A stretch of 64,000 nt of DNA from Halanaerobiales bacterium (GCA_022360715.1 JAKSCG010000078.1:1-64000); one strand, 5' to 3'; shown: positions 51,750 to 60,188, numbered from the stretch's first letter. Notes: generated by a model not told the origin, from the letters alone. Translations and numbers: made by a program.

Positions 51750-52946
51750 ATGAAAAAAATAGGTTTATTACCCAAACTGGTTATTGCCATTATTGTAGGT
51801 ATCTTATTAGGAAATTTAGAGATTAAGCCTGTAATCAAATTGCTGGCCACTTTTAATAGCCTTTTCGGCAACTTTTTGGGCTTTGCTATTCCCCTGATCA
51901 TTATTGGGTTTGTAGCATCTGGTATTGGTGATTTAGGCAAAGGAGCCGGGAAGTTACTGACCATTACCGCTGGGTTAGCTTATGGCTCAACTATTTTTGC
52001 CGGTTTAGCCGCCTATTTTACCAGTTCCCTGGTTTTGCCTTTGTTTTTAGATGTTGGTAGTCTTTCCCAACAATTTGCCGGAACAAAGGATTCGGTGATC
52101 CAGGCATTCTTTAAAATTGAGATGCCTCCAATTATGGGTGTAATGACCGCTCTTTTAATTGCTTTTACTTTAGGATTGGGGATAACTATGATTAAGGGTG
52201 ATACCCTTAAAAATGCGATCACTGATTTCCAGGCAATTGTTGAAAAGCTCATTACCAGAATTATAATCCCATTATTACCGCTGCACATCCTAGGAATTTT
52301 TGCCAGCATGACCTATGAAGGACAGGTTGTTACAATCATTTCAGTCTTTGCCCGGGTTTTTATCATGATTATTAGTTTACACTTTATTGTAATCGGTCTA
52401 CAATACCTTATAGCCGGCATTATTGCCGGAGTAAATCCCTTTAAATTAATAAAAAATATGATTCCGGCATACTTTACCGCGATTGGGACTCAGTCTTCAG
52501 CAGCAACAATCCCGGTTACGGTTCAACAGACCAAGTTAAATGGGGTAGATGATGGGATCACAGAATTTGTTATCCCGCTATGTGCCACAATTCACCTATC
52601 AGGAAGTACGATTACCCTGGTCAGCTGTGCCATGGCCGTTATGCTGCTAAATGGAATGTCAATCTCAATTGCGGTCATTTTCCCTTTTATCATGATGTTA
52701 GGTGTAACGATGGTAGCAGCTCCCGGTGTGCCGGGCGGAGCAATTATGGCTGCCTTAGGACTATTAGAAACAATGCTGGGATTTTCACCTCCTTTCATCT
52801 CACTAATGATGGCTCTGTACCTGGCTCAAGATAGCTTTGGAACTGCTTGTAATGTCACCGGAGATGGGGCGATCGCAATAATAGTTAATAAGATTTCTGG
52901 CAAACAATTAGATAATAGTCTTAACTCCGGAAATATTTATGGTTAA
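51750..52946 (+). CDS. Dicarboxylate/amino acid:cation symporter (DAACS family)
   Basis: 398 residues with about eight helices and two re-entrant loops. AIGTQSSAATIPVTVQQTK is the serine-rich hairpin 1. IPLCATIHLSGSTITL covers TM7. APGVPGGAIMAALGLLETMLG is hairpin 2, and LAQDSFGTACNVTGDGAIAIIV is the TM8 substrate and sodium site. Substrates in the family are glutamate, aspartate, serine/threonine or C4-dicarboxylates. A sigma-54 promoter and two palindromes precede it, and an activator follows it, so expression is probably induced by its substrate or by amino acid state. Confidence 0.93.
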   Translation: MKKIGLLPKLVIAIIVGILLGNLEIKPVIKLLATFNSLFGNFLGFAIPLIIIGFVASGIGDLGKGAGKLLTITAGLAYGSTIFAGLAAYFTSSLVLPLFLDVGSLSQQFAGTKDSVIQAFFKIEMPPIMGVMTALLIAFTLGLGITMIKGDTLKNAITDFQAIVEKLITRIIIPLLPLHILGIFASMTYEGQVVTIISVFARVFIMIISLHFIVIGLQYLIAGIIAGVNPFKLIKNMIPAYFTAIGTQSSAATIPVTVQQTKLNGVDDGITEFVIPLCATIHLSGSTITLVSCAMAVMLLNGMSISIAVIFPFIMMLGVTMVAAPGVPGGAIMAALGLLETMLGFSPPFISLMMALYLAQDSFGTACNVTGDGAIAIIVNKISGKQLDNSLNSGNIYG

Positions 52947-52981
52947 ATAAAAAAGGACAAAATTTAAGTAAAAATAGCTAT

Positions 52982-53019
52982 AAAGATGGAATCTTTGCGA
53001 CTAAGGATTCCATCTTTTT
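52982..53019 (+). terminator. Symporter terminator
   Basis: A perfect 12-bp stem AAAGATGGAATC/GATTCCATCTTT with a 12-base loop ends in a T5 run. It separates the symporter from the activator gene. Confidence 0.93.
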
Positions 53020-53020
53020 A

Positions 53021-53029
53021 TGCTATAAT
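53021..53029 (+). promoter_or_regulatory. Extended -10 promoter of the activator gene
   Basis: TGCTATAAT gives a perfect -10 with the TGn extension. No good -35 is present, as is common for extended -10 promoters. Confidence 0.6.
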
Positions 53030-53117
53030 AGATATTAGAAATTGCCTTTAATTAGAGTTCAAGTTAAATGATGATTATTCGATCCCGGATCAACCTCTTT
53101 ATAAAAGGAAAGTTGTT

Positions 53118-54158
53118 TTGCTGTACCTAAATCAGAGAAAATCCTGCTCAATATCATTAATAAGGGGGTATATAGTCTTGGAACAAAGGAACTCAGCCTT
53201 ACTGTCCGACCAAACAAGCTCTCCGCTTATGTTAAAAACCTCAAGTAAAAAATTTAAAAAAGCCCTGGAGATTGCCCGAAAAGCATCAGCCAGCAATGCT
53301 AATATTTTTATTTTAGGGGAATCGGGAGTTGGGAAAGAAGTATTATCAAGGTATATTCATCACCATAGTGAGCGGTGTGACAAGCCATTCATCGCGGTTA
53401 ACTGTCATGCTTTTTCCGAAACCTTACTTGAGTCGGAATTATTCGGCCATGAAAAAGGGTCTTTTACCGGTGCCCTCGAACGCAGAATTGGCCGATTTGA
53501 GGCTGCCCACAACGGAACTCTTTTCCTTGATGAAATCGGGGATACATCACTTGATACCCAGATAAAATTACTGCGAACTATTGAAAATAAAAAAATTGAA
53601 CGAATCGGCAATAATCAAGCTATTGCTATAAATTTCCGGCTAATTTGTGCTACTAACCGGGATATCTATAAAATGGTGGCTGAGCAAATCTTTCGAAAAG
53701 ATTTATTTTATCGAATCAGCACAATTACAGTCGAGATTCCACCCCTAAGGGAGCGGAAAGGAGATTTACCGGAACTAATTAATTTCTTTCTCCAAAAAGT
53801 CCAAAATGACTTAAAAAAGGAGATAAAAGTAATTGAGCCAAAAGTAATGCGGTTTCTTTTAAACTACCACTACCCCGGTAATGTCCGAGAACTAAAAAAC
53901 ATCGTGGAGAGATTAGTAGTATTATCTGATAATGGGGTTGTTCGAGCAGAAGAGATCGCTGATATCAAATCTACGGGGAGCTTAACCCAATATGGTAAAA
54001 ATATTAAAACCCTCAAACAATTTAGAAGTGAGACCGAAGCTACTTATATTCAAGAGGTTCTGAATCTTTGTAATTATAATAGGACTGAAACCGCCAAAAA
54101 ACTGGATATTAGCAGACGTCAATTGTTCAATAAGCTAATCGAATATGGTTTAAAGTGA
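53118..54158 (+). CDS. Sigma-54-dependent activator without sensor domain
   Basis: Up to 346 residues. The AAA+ domain begins almost at once: Walker A GESGVGKE, the sigma-54 contact loop GSFTGA, Walker B TLFLDEIGD, the R-finger region FRKDLFYRIS and LRERKGDLPEL. A Fis-type HTH (NYNRTETAKKLDISRRQLFNKLIEYGLK) closes it. No receiver, PAS or GAF domain precedes the AAA+ module, as in PspF, so control must come from a partner protein or from expression. Start is TTG 53118 (AAAGGAAAG ahead) or TTG 53178 (AAGGGGG ahead). It likely drives the symporter promoter at 51665. Confidence 0.92.
   Translation: MLYLNQRKSCSISLIRGYIVLEQRNSALLSDQTSSPLMLKTSSKKFKKALEIARKASASNANIFILGESGVGKEVLSRYIHHHSERCDKPFIAVNCHAFSETLLESELFGHEKGSFTGALERRIGRFEAAHNGTLFLDEIGDTSLDTQIKLLRTIENKKIERIGNNQAIAINFRLICATNRDIYKMVAEQIFRKDLFYRISTITVEIPPLRERKGDLPELINFFLQKVQNDLKKEIKVIEPKVMRFLLNYHYPGNVRELKNIVERLVVLSDNGVVRAEEIADIKSTGSLTQYGKNIKTLKQFRSETEATYIQEVLNLCNYNRTETAKKLDISRRQLFNKLIEYGLK
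53970..53991 (+). repeat. 22-bp exact repeat, copy 1 (inside activator gene)
   Basis: Identical 22 bp (TCTACGGGGAG then CTTAACCCAAT) occur at 55573-55594. Here the bases code for the linker before the activator's HTH, so the other copy is a fragment of this gene left by a duplication. Confidence 0.85.
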
Positions 54159-54185
54159 CCTTTACAAGCATTGATAAGATCGTAA

Positions 54186-54300
54186 GAACAGCGACGTTTA
54201 TGGCATCAGGTGGAAGATATTTTTATTCAGTCTTTATGTGCCATTTATCCATTGAAAAAGCGCTAAAGGGTCATACCAGGAGAAGATTGATAAAATTCCA
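54186..54300 (+). pseudogene. HEPN-domain gene fragment, copy 1
   Basis: About 115 bases nearly identical to 55687-55802. Read in pieces it gives MASGGRYFYSVFMCHLSIEKALKG, the core of HEPN nucleotidyltransferase-associated proteins; a one-base deletion after AAAGGGTC destroys the frame, and the N-terminal part is missing. It begins 28 bases after the activator stop. It is a dead fragment. Confidence 0.8.
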
Positions 54301-54331
54301 CTAAGCCATCCTTCTGTTATAAATTTTGATT

Positions 54332-55270
54332 TTATTGATCTTTATATTTTTCTGCTAAGAGAGCATAGAAAGAAACCCATTTGTTTGGCTGCCCCACTTT
54401 CCCGAAATTGCACGGCTGCTTGGTTAGTGTACCATCCAAAATTAATTTTCCGTTTTCGTCTGTTTTTTCATTTAGAAACTCCCATGCTTTTTTTAATGCC
54501 GGATGATTACCTGCCCCTAAAATTGATAAAGCGGCCACGGTTAAAGGCAATCCAATGCGCATGGGTTCTACCGGAAAAAAATTATCAATAAATCGCCAAC
54601 CCGGTCTCCCTTCAATAATAAATTTTGATTTATCGGATGTATAAAACACGTCCCGTTTCGTAAAATATTGAATTAATTGATCCGCATTGTCTATTATAAC
54701 ACCTTTTCTCTTGCATTCTGCATACAACAGAAGAGCTGTTATAGCTGCTTTGTAACAACTTTTACGTTCTGGTTTTTTATCAAGCAGCCTTTGGCAATTA
54801 AACCCTCCGTCATATAGTTGCGTTGCTGTAAATTTATCAATTAGTTCTTTTACGTCATCGCGATCATAATAACCTAACATTACCAATGCTCTTAATACAA
54901 GCGGGGTATAGCAACCTGAGGGATCGTTATTCATTTCATTTGAAAGTGTCTCTATTGAATAATTTACAAAGGCCTCAATCCTTTTATCTTTTTGCAATCC
55001 AAATTCAGCAAAAGCGGTTAGGTAACGCAACGGTGTAAATGAACCATATTCCTTTTCATTCCATAGTCCGTTCTCATCCTGTTTTTTTAGCATCCCTTGA
55101 ATTGATTTGTGTTCCCATATTGACCCAAGCAGGTTATCAATTTCATCTCCTTTAGAAGATCCGCAAATTTCAGTCAACGTGCGATACTTTACGGCCATAT
55201 CATCAGATTCCAGCAACCAATTTAAAGTTTTGTTTTGCACCTTATTGTCAAATGTAGTGTTTTTTTCCAT
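54332..55270 (-). CDS. Alpha/alpha-toroid (terpenoid cyclase/prenyltransferase-like) protein
   Basis: 312 residues, intact, with AAAAGGAGTG before ATG 55270. It consists of helical pairs with repeat-like segments (DENGLWNEKEYGSFTPLRYLTAFAEFGL, DPSGCYTPLVLRALVMLGY, QLYDGGFNC, RIGLPLTVAALSILG, DENGKLILDG), reminiscent of the squalene-cyclase/prenyltransferase toroid. The DxDD or zinc-ligand motifs of true cyclases and prenyltransferases are not evident, so an enzymatic role is unproven. It sits inside a rearranged block between two copies of the HEPN fragment and reads opposite to them. Confidence 0.7.
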   Translation of the reverse strand: MEKNTTFDNKVQNKTLNWLLESDDMAVKYRTLTEICGSSKGDEIDNLLGSIWEHKSIQGMLKKQDENGLWNEKEYGSFTPLRYLTAFAEFGLQKDKRIEAFVNYSIETLSNEMNNDPSGCYTPLVLRALVMLGYYDRDDVKELIDKFTATQLYDGGFNCQRLLDKKPERKSCYKAAITALLLYAECKRKGVIIDNADQLIQYFTKRDVFYTSDKSKFIIEGRPGWRFIDNFFPVEPMRIGLPLTVAALSILGAGNHPALKKAWEFLNEKTDENGKLILDGTLTKQPCNFGKVGQPNKWVSFYALLAEKYKDQ

Positions 55271-55340
55271 TTCTAAACACTCCTTTTCGTTTTAATCTTT
55301 TTTGGCTTAATTCCTCGCAGCCTTAGCCACGTGGAGTGGT

Positions 55341-55575
55341 TCATTGGGATTTAACAAGCCTTACACCTAGATGATGATTACATGAATTTGGCGAACGTGA
55401 TACCCTCCTTGATAAATTAATTGTCGTAATTCCATTAACCCAGCAATTCCCCCTTACAATTCTTATATGTCCACTAATTGCACCTTTTGGATTATCTGCA
55501 TATATATTATCATATTTAGCAAACCAATCCCAACAACATTCAAACACCATATCGTATATGCCAAGTTCATTATCT
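55341..55575 (-). pseudogene. C-terminal fragment of a formylglycine-generating-enzyme-like (SUMF1) gene
   Basis: The minus strand reads NELGIYDM, then VFECCWDWFAKY, NPKGAISGHIRIVRGNCW and finally HHLGVRLVKSQ. This is the C-terminal pattern of the FGE-sulfatase domain (NELGLYDMSGNVWEWC...RVLRGGSW...GFRLV). Three residues of the SGN turn are missing and key tryptophan and glycine positions are changed. The coding sequence stops abruptly at the 22-bp repeat, so it is a remnant, not a functional gene. Confidence 0.72.
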
Positions 55576-55594
55576 ACGGGGAGCTTAACCCAAT
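55573..55594 (+). repeat. 22-bp exact repeat, copy 2 (activator gene remnant)
   Basis: Identical to 53970-53991. The following bases stay similar for a short distance and then diverge. It marks the left edge of the second copy of the activator-HEPN segment. Confidence 0.85.
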
Positions 55595-55637
55595 TTGGAT
55601 AAATCTGTAAAATATATTACCATTAGAAGGATATATT

Positions 55638-55833
55638 ATGGATTCCAGAGCTAAAGAAATGGCTAAAGCAATCTGATTATGATTTAGAAACAACGAAGTT
55701 TGTGGCATCAGGTGGAAGATATTTTTATTCAGTTTTTATGTGCCATTTATCCATTGAAAAAGCGTTAAAGGGTCTATACCAGGAGAAGATTGATAAATTT
55801 CCACCTAAAAAACATAATCTTATTTTACAATGA
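55638..55833 (+). pseudogene. HEPN-domain gene, frameshifted and truncated, copy 2
   Basis: ATG 55638 begins MDSRAKE; one extra base then breaks the frame, after which WLKQSDYDLETTKFV and GRYFYSVFMCHLSIEKALKG and KPPKKHN-like PPKKHNLILQ read clearly before a premature TGA. Intact HEPN proteins run about 40 residues further. HEPN is typically the toxin or RNase partner of MNT antitoxins. The MNT remnant follows directly. Confidence 0.82.
55687..55802 (+). repeat. Duplicated HEPN segment, copy 2 of the approximately 115-bp repeat
   Basis: Matches 54186-54300 with only a handful of differences, including one base absent from copy 1. Both copies have the same orientation and are about 1.5 kb apart, flanking the toroid gene and the SUMF1 fragment. 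Confidence 0.85.
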
Positions 55834-55838
55834 ACAAA

Positions 55839-56064
55839 ATGAATATAAAGCCTAACAAAAAATTAGGTATATTTTTGGTAAAATTACATGAAGCGAGCGA
55901 TATTGATTTAGTTGTTGTATCTCAAAGTTTTAGAGGAAAAAGTTTTTAGGAGAGAGTAGATATATTATCTGAAGTAAGAATTATTTTCCGAAGAATGGGC
56001 AGAAAAGAAGTCCTTTGTTGTTGATTATGCAAGCACTGGAGAGATCATTTATAAAGCTTTGTAG
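55839..56064 (+). pseudogene. MNT nucleotidyltransferase gene, degenerate
   Basis: After ATG 55839 the sequence reads HEASDIDLVVVSQSFRGKSF, an in-frame TAG, then ERVDILSEVRIIF, further breaks and a final VDYASTGEIIYKAL. This follows the minimal nucleotidyltransferase pattern, but the GS motif before SDID is deleted and there are several stops. With the HEPN remnant it is a dead HEPN-MNT toxin-antitoxin module. Confidence 0.8.
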
Positions 56065-56143
56065 AATAAAGGGCACTCCTTCTATTTTCATCACTTGAAA
56101 CTAATGAGCTTGCGGTCAGGAATGCCCTCCTTTATTTAAGGTT

Positions 56144-57070
56144 CTATTCGATAATTACTTCTTCCAAAATCTGGTCAATCAAAATGCGACTTCCGATTGG
56201 TCCTTGGGCATAATGCAAAAAATCATTGGCATCATATAAATAACCGTTTTTGACCGCCTTTAGATTTTTCCAGGTATTGCTTTTTTCTAGTTCGCTTAAT
56301 AGCCTCGCCGCCTCTGTTCCGTTATCTGTACTTAGGAAAATTCGATCAGGATTATAGAAAAACAAGCCTTCCAAAGATAACTGTTGTAATTTCTTCCATT
56401 TATCAGCCGGATAGTCTTTCATGATTTGGAAACCAAGGTCTTGGTAAAGCAGTCGGCCGACTTGTCCAAAATTATTATAAACCCGATAAAACTTGTTGGT
56501 AATTCTGAGGAACATAACTTCTTCGTTCTCCTCAACAACAGCTTTTAGTTTGTTTCGTGCTGCCCTGGCCAGTTGGTCATACTCCTCAATCACTTCTTCG
56601 GCTTTCTCTTCTTGCGCAAAAATCACACCTAGTTCGCGCAGTCCAGCCCGGATATCTCCCCATTCAAAGCTAAGGACCACTGTTGGGGCGATCTTAGATA
56701 GATCATCATACATATCTCCCATATTTTTATACAATAGAATCAGATCAGGCTCCAAAGAGATCAGTAACTCCACGGATGGGTTATATATATCTTCAATCGG
56801 AGTGATCGCTCCTTGATGTCTTTCCAGTACATATGGAGCAAAATGAAAACCGGCCCAACTCATTTCTGACTGAGCAGCAGTAACTTCCAAGTCAAGGGCG
56901 ATCAAACTATCCAACACACCAACCAAATCTACTACCCGTTTTGGTTCAGCAGGTATTTCAGTCTGCCCCAACTCATGTTTTACAATCCGGGTTGAAGCCT
57001 CAATCGGCGCTGCGATAACTCCCGAAAATAGAACAAACGCGATAACTAAAATTACCATTAATTTATTCAT
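56144..57070 (-). CDS. Iron-siderophore/heme-type ABC substrate-binding protein
   Basis: 308 residues. A signal peptide (MNKLMVILVIAFVLFSGVIA) is present, but no cysteine follows it, so there is no lipobox. The mature part is a class III binding protein: HELGQTEIPAEPKRVVDLVG, NPSVELLISLEPDLILLY, KIAPTVVLSF, and FLHYAQGPIGSRILIDQILEEVI. It is the last gene of its importer operon, 112 bases after the ATPase. TTGATT-16-TATACA at 57115-57088 could be a separate promoter. The ligand is a ferric siderophore, heme or cobalamin-like compound. Confidence 0.9.
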   Translation of the reverse strand: MNKLMVILVIAFVLFSGVIAAPIEASTRIVKHELGQTEIPAEPKRVVDLVGVLDSLIALDLEVTAAQSEMSWAGFHFAPYVLERHQGAITPIEDIYNPSVELLISLEPDLILLYKNMGDMYDDLSKIAPTVVLSFEWGDIRAGLRELGVIFAQEEKAEEVIEEYDQLARAARNKLKAVVEENEEVMFLRITNKFYRVYNNFGQVGRLLYQDLGFQIMKDYPADKWKKLQQLSLEGLFFYNPDRIFLSTDNGTEAARLLSELEKSNTWKNLKAVKNGYLYDANDFLHYAQGPIGSRILIDQILEEVIIE

Positions 57071-57182
57071 TGCTAATCCCCTTTATTTGTATAATATTTT
57101 TATTTTGATAATCAACCAAACTGTAAATAAAATTCATTGCTGTAACTCCTCCTCCCTCAACCTCAAATAGTCGTCTAAAGTC

Positions 57183-58016
57183 TTAGCCAACAACCGATTC
57201 TTTTAATAGCTGAAGATGATCTTTCGAAGAATCTCCGATTGTACCATAAGGTATCACCAGTGGAGTATCTGTCTTCGAATCAATAATAACATCAGCACAG
57301 ATGCCAAAGACCTCCTTTAAAATATCCGGGGTTGTTACATCTATTGCTTTTCCTTCCTTCATTACCCTTCCGTCTTTGATTGCAATCATATGATCTGCAA
57401 AACGTGTAGCATGATTCAAATCATGTACTACCATAACAATAGTTTGTCTCTGCTCACTATTTAATTTTTTAAGTAAATTTAAAACCTCAAATTGATGAGC
57501 CATATCTAAAAATGTGGTAGGTTCATCTAACAGGATAGTGTCTGTGCCTTGAGCTAAGGCCATAGCAATCCAGGCCTTTTGGCGTTGACCTCCGGATAAG
57601 GAATTCAGTGTTCTGGAGGCAAATTCGCTCATGCCGGTTACATTAATTGCCCATTCAATCATTTGATAGTCTCTGGCAGCAAGAGTTCCAAAACGTTTTT
57701 GATGGGGAAATCTTCCATAGGATACCAGTTCGGCCACAGTTAATCCTTCTGGAGCCGTAGGACTTTGGGGAAGAATTGCCAGCTTCTTTGCCACTGCCTT
57801 AGTAGATTGTTGAAGGATTGACTCACCATTTAAGTAAACTGCACCATGCTGTGGTTTTAAAATTCTGGCTAACGCCTTCAATATAGTTGATTTTCCTGAA
57901 CCGTTCCCTCCGATCAGAGCGGTAATTTTACCTTTTAGAATCTCTATGTTTAATCCTTTTACAATTGTTTTTTCGTTGTAGCCAATATCCAAATCCTTTG
58001 TTTTGATTATACTCAT
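57183..58016 (-). CDS. Siderophore-type ABC transporter ATPase (FecE/FhuC-like), operon 1
   Basis: About 277 residues from ATG 58016 (GGAAGGAAG upstream). Walker A GGNGSGKST, Q-loop LPQSPTAPEGLTV, signature LSGGQRQK, Walker [14 protein letters not shown] and VVHDLNHATRFADH are intact. It energises the two FecCD-type permeases encoded just upstream. A paralogue at 60315 belongs to the second importer. Confidence 0.94.
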   Translation of the reverse strand: MSIIKTKDLDIGYNEKTIVKGLNIEILKGKITALIGGNGSGKSTILKALARILKPQHGAVYLNGESILQQSTKAVAKKLAILPQSPTAPEGLTVAELVSYGRFPHQKRFGTLAARDYQMIEWAINVTGMSEFASRTLNSLSGGQRQKAWIAMALAQGTDTILLDEPTTFLDMAHQFEVLNLLKKLNSEQRQTIVMVVHDLNHATRFADHMIAIKDGRVMKEGKAIDVTTPDILKEVFGICADVIIDSKTDTPLVIPYGTIGDSSKDHLQLLKESVVG

Positions 58017-58046
58017 ATTGATGCTTCCTTCCCATGGCAAGCATTT

Positions 58047-59087
58047 TTAGCCGGTTGATTTTGCCAACAAATATAAAAAATAAGGCGCGCCAATAACTGC
58101 CACTACAATACCAATCGGAATCTCATTGGGTGATAATAACTGTCGGGCAAACAGATCTGCTATTAATAGCAGCATTGCTCCTAATACAGCAGCTACCGGG
58201 AGCAAATATTCATGTCGCGGTCCCACCAGGAGTCTGGCTAAATGGGGAGATATCAAGCCGACAAAAGCAATTCCTCCACTAATCGAAACACAGGCCGAGG
58301 CCAATGCGACCGCCATGCCCGATAATAAAAATTTTTCTCTTTCTATCTCCACCCCTAGTCCGGTAGCATTTTGCTCTCCCAGGTTAATAATATTTAATAT
58401 ACTAGCTTTAGAGAAAGCATAAGGTAATAATATTAAAATCCACGGCAATAGAACTAGTACAAACTGCCAATTACTACCCCAAATACTTCCTGCTAACCAA
58501 ATGGCTGCATTGACATATTGGTGGTATTCCATCTTCATTTCAAGGAGTAAAATAAGCGCCTTAAATAGCATGCCAATACCAATTCCTACCAAAATCATCC
58601 GAACCGTTGATACTGCTCCACTCTTTCTGGCAAGGGTATAAATCAAAATGGCAGCTATCAATCCGCCTAACAATGCCACAAGCGGCAAGAGAAAGATCGA
58701 TTGAGTAGCAGTATCTTTAAAAAACAAAATAAAAGTAACTACTGCCAATCCAGCTCCAGCATTAATCCCTAATATACCGGGGTCTGCTAACGGATTACGT
58801 GAAACACCTTGTATGATCGCACCAGAAACGGAAAGCCCCGCACCAATGAGTATAGCTATCAAAATTCTTGGTAGCCGAAAAGCATAAAGGATCAATTCCT
58901 GTTTATGGTTGCCAAAGCCTAAAAAGGTTTTGGTAACCTCCCAAGGAGAGAGACGAATAAAACCTGAGTTCATACTAAGAACAAAAACAACGATTAAAAG
59001 AATAAGCAACAAACATATTAATCTTAAGACTTGATTTTTCTTGTTAACGAGCATTTGTTGATAAGAAAATAGTTTGACATTCTCCAT
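58047..59087 (-). CDS. FecCD-family siderophore permease, operon 1 (second)
   Basis: 346 residues with about ten helices. GLSVSGAIIQGVSRNPLADPGILGINAGAGLAV and IAFVGLISPHLARLLVGPRHEYLLPVAAVLGAMLLLIADLFAR are the FecCD/BtuC blocks, including the ATPase-coupling region. The start shares one base with the stop of the preceding permease. Two different permease genes imply a heterodimeric pore. Confidence 0.95.
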   Translation of the reverse strand: MENVKLFSYQQMLVNKKNQVLRLICLLLILLIVVFVLSMNSGFIRLSPWEVTKTFLGFGNHKQELILYAFRLPRILIAILIGAGLSVSGAIIQGVSRNPLADPGILGINAGAGLAVVTFILFFKDTATQSIFLLPLVALLGGLIAAILIYTLARKSGAVSTVRMILVGIGIGMLFKALILLLEMKMEYHQYVNAAIWLAGSIWGSNWQFVLVLLPWILILLPYAFSKASILNIINLGEQNATGLGVEIEREKFLLSGMAVALASACVSISGGIAFVGLISPHLARLLVGPRHEYLLPVAAVLGAMLLLIADLFARQLLSPNEIPIGIVVAVIGAPYFLYLLAKSTG

Positions 59088-60118
59088 TAAAGATCCCTCG
59101 CATCACGTCTTGCCAGATAGAGAAAAAACGGAACTCCCACCAAAGCCGTGACTACACCGACCGGAATTTCAGCCGGATGATTAATCATCCGTGCAAGAAT
59201 ATCTGCACTAACCAAAAATAAACTTCCTAAGACAGCAGAACAAGGAATAAGCCAACGATAATCTGTTCCGACTAAGAATCTGGTGATATGGGGAATTAAT
59301 AAGCCGACAAAAGCGATCGGTCCTACTGCGGAAACCCCTGCTCCTGCCAGGATAACAACAATAATAGTACCAATTGTTTTAACCAGTACAATATTCTGAC
59401 CTAAGCCAATGGCAGTTTCTTCCCCTAAACTTAATACAGTAATCGAAGGTGATAAGAGCAGACCTACCACCAGCCCTATAAATACCCAAAATAACAAGCC
59501 GTAAACATGGAGCCACTTAGCTCCGGCTACCCCTCCGGCAAACCAAAAGGCTACATCCTGAGCAGTTTTATGATAAATAGAAATCCCCGAGGCAACAGAA
59601 CTGAACAAAGTGGCCACAGCGGTGCCCGCTAAGGCCAAACGAACGGGGGTTAATCCTCCTTGGGCCATTGAACCGACTGTATAGGTAATAAATGCACCTA
59701 AAGCAGAACCTGCAAACGAAAAAAGCAATAAATATCTGTAGGGCAGGCCCGGAAAAAAAGCAAAAGCAATCGAAACAGCCAAACCAGCCCCGGCATTTAT
59801 TCCCATAATGTTCGGGCTGGCCAACGGATTTCTTGTCATGCCCTGCATTATCGAACCTGCTACGGCAAAACCTGCTCCCACCAAAGCACCTACTAATGCT
59901 CTTGGAATACGAAGCTCGTAGATAATTTGATGAGGAGCTAGTTCCGGATTAAAACGGAATACAGCAGCCCAAACTGTTGCTAAGTTAATATTTGCTGCCC
60001 CTTGGGAGATGGATAGGGCTAACACCAAGGCCAGTGCAATAAGTCCTCCCCCCAGCATCATAACCGTATGTACATGTCTATGAGTAAATTTACTATCATT
60101 TTTAGCTAAAACTGCCAT
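59087..60118 (-). CDS. FecCD-family siderophore permease, operon 1 (first)
   Basis: 343 residues. AGFAVAGSIMQGMTRNPLASPNIMGINAGAGLAVSIAF and GPIAFVGLLIPHITRFLVGTDYRWLIPCSAVLGSLFLVSADILARMI mark the family. It is the first gene after the Fur-controlled promoter, with GGAGG before the ATG at 60118. Confidence 0.95.
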   Translation of the reverse strand: MAVLAKNDSKFTHRHVHTVMMLGGGLIALALVLALSISQGAANINLATVWAAVFRFNPELAPHQIIYELRIPRALVGALVGAGFAVAGSIMQGMTRNPLASPNIMGINAGAGLAVSIAFAFFPGLPYRYLLLFSFAGSALGAFITYTVGSMAQGGLTPVRLALAGTAVATLFSSVASGISIYHKTAQDVAFWFAGGVAGAKWLHVYGLLFWVFIGLVVGLLLSPSITVLSLGEETAIGLGQNIVLVKTIGTIIVVILAGAGVSAVGPIAFVGLLIPHITRFLVGTDYRWLIPCSAVLGSLFLVSADILARMINHPAEIPVGVVTALVGVPFFLYLARRDARDL

Positions 60119-60165
60119 CTACCTTCCTCCAACTAATAATTGTGATTTAAATTGAGTCAACCAAT

Positions 60166-60184
60166 GATATTGAATGTCATTATC
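60166..60184. promoter_or_regulatory. Fur box
   Basis: On the minus strand GATAATGACATTCAATATC matches the classical 19-bp Fur box at 16 positions. It directly follows the -10 hexamer, so iron-loaded Fur would block initiation of importer operon 1. Confidence 0.88.
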
Positions 60185-60188
60185 GTTT

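Noticed and set aside
57100-57120. TTGATAATCAA upstream of the operon 1 binding protein as a Fur box.
   Set aside because: Only one half resembles a Fur site; the second half does not match the 7-1-7 pattern.
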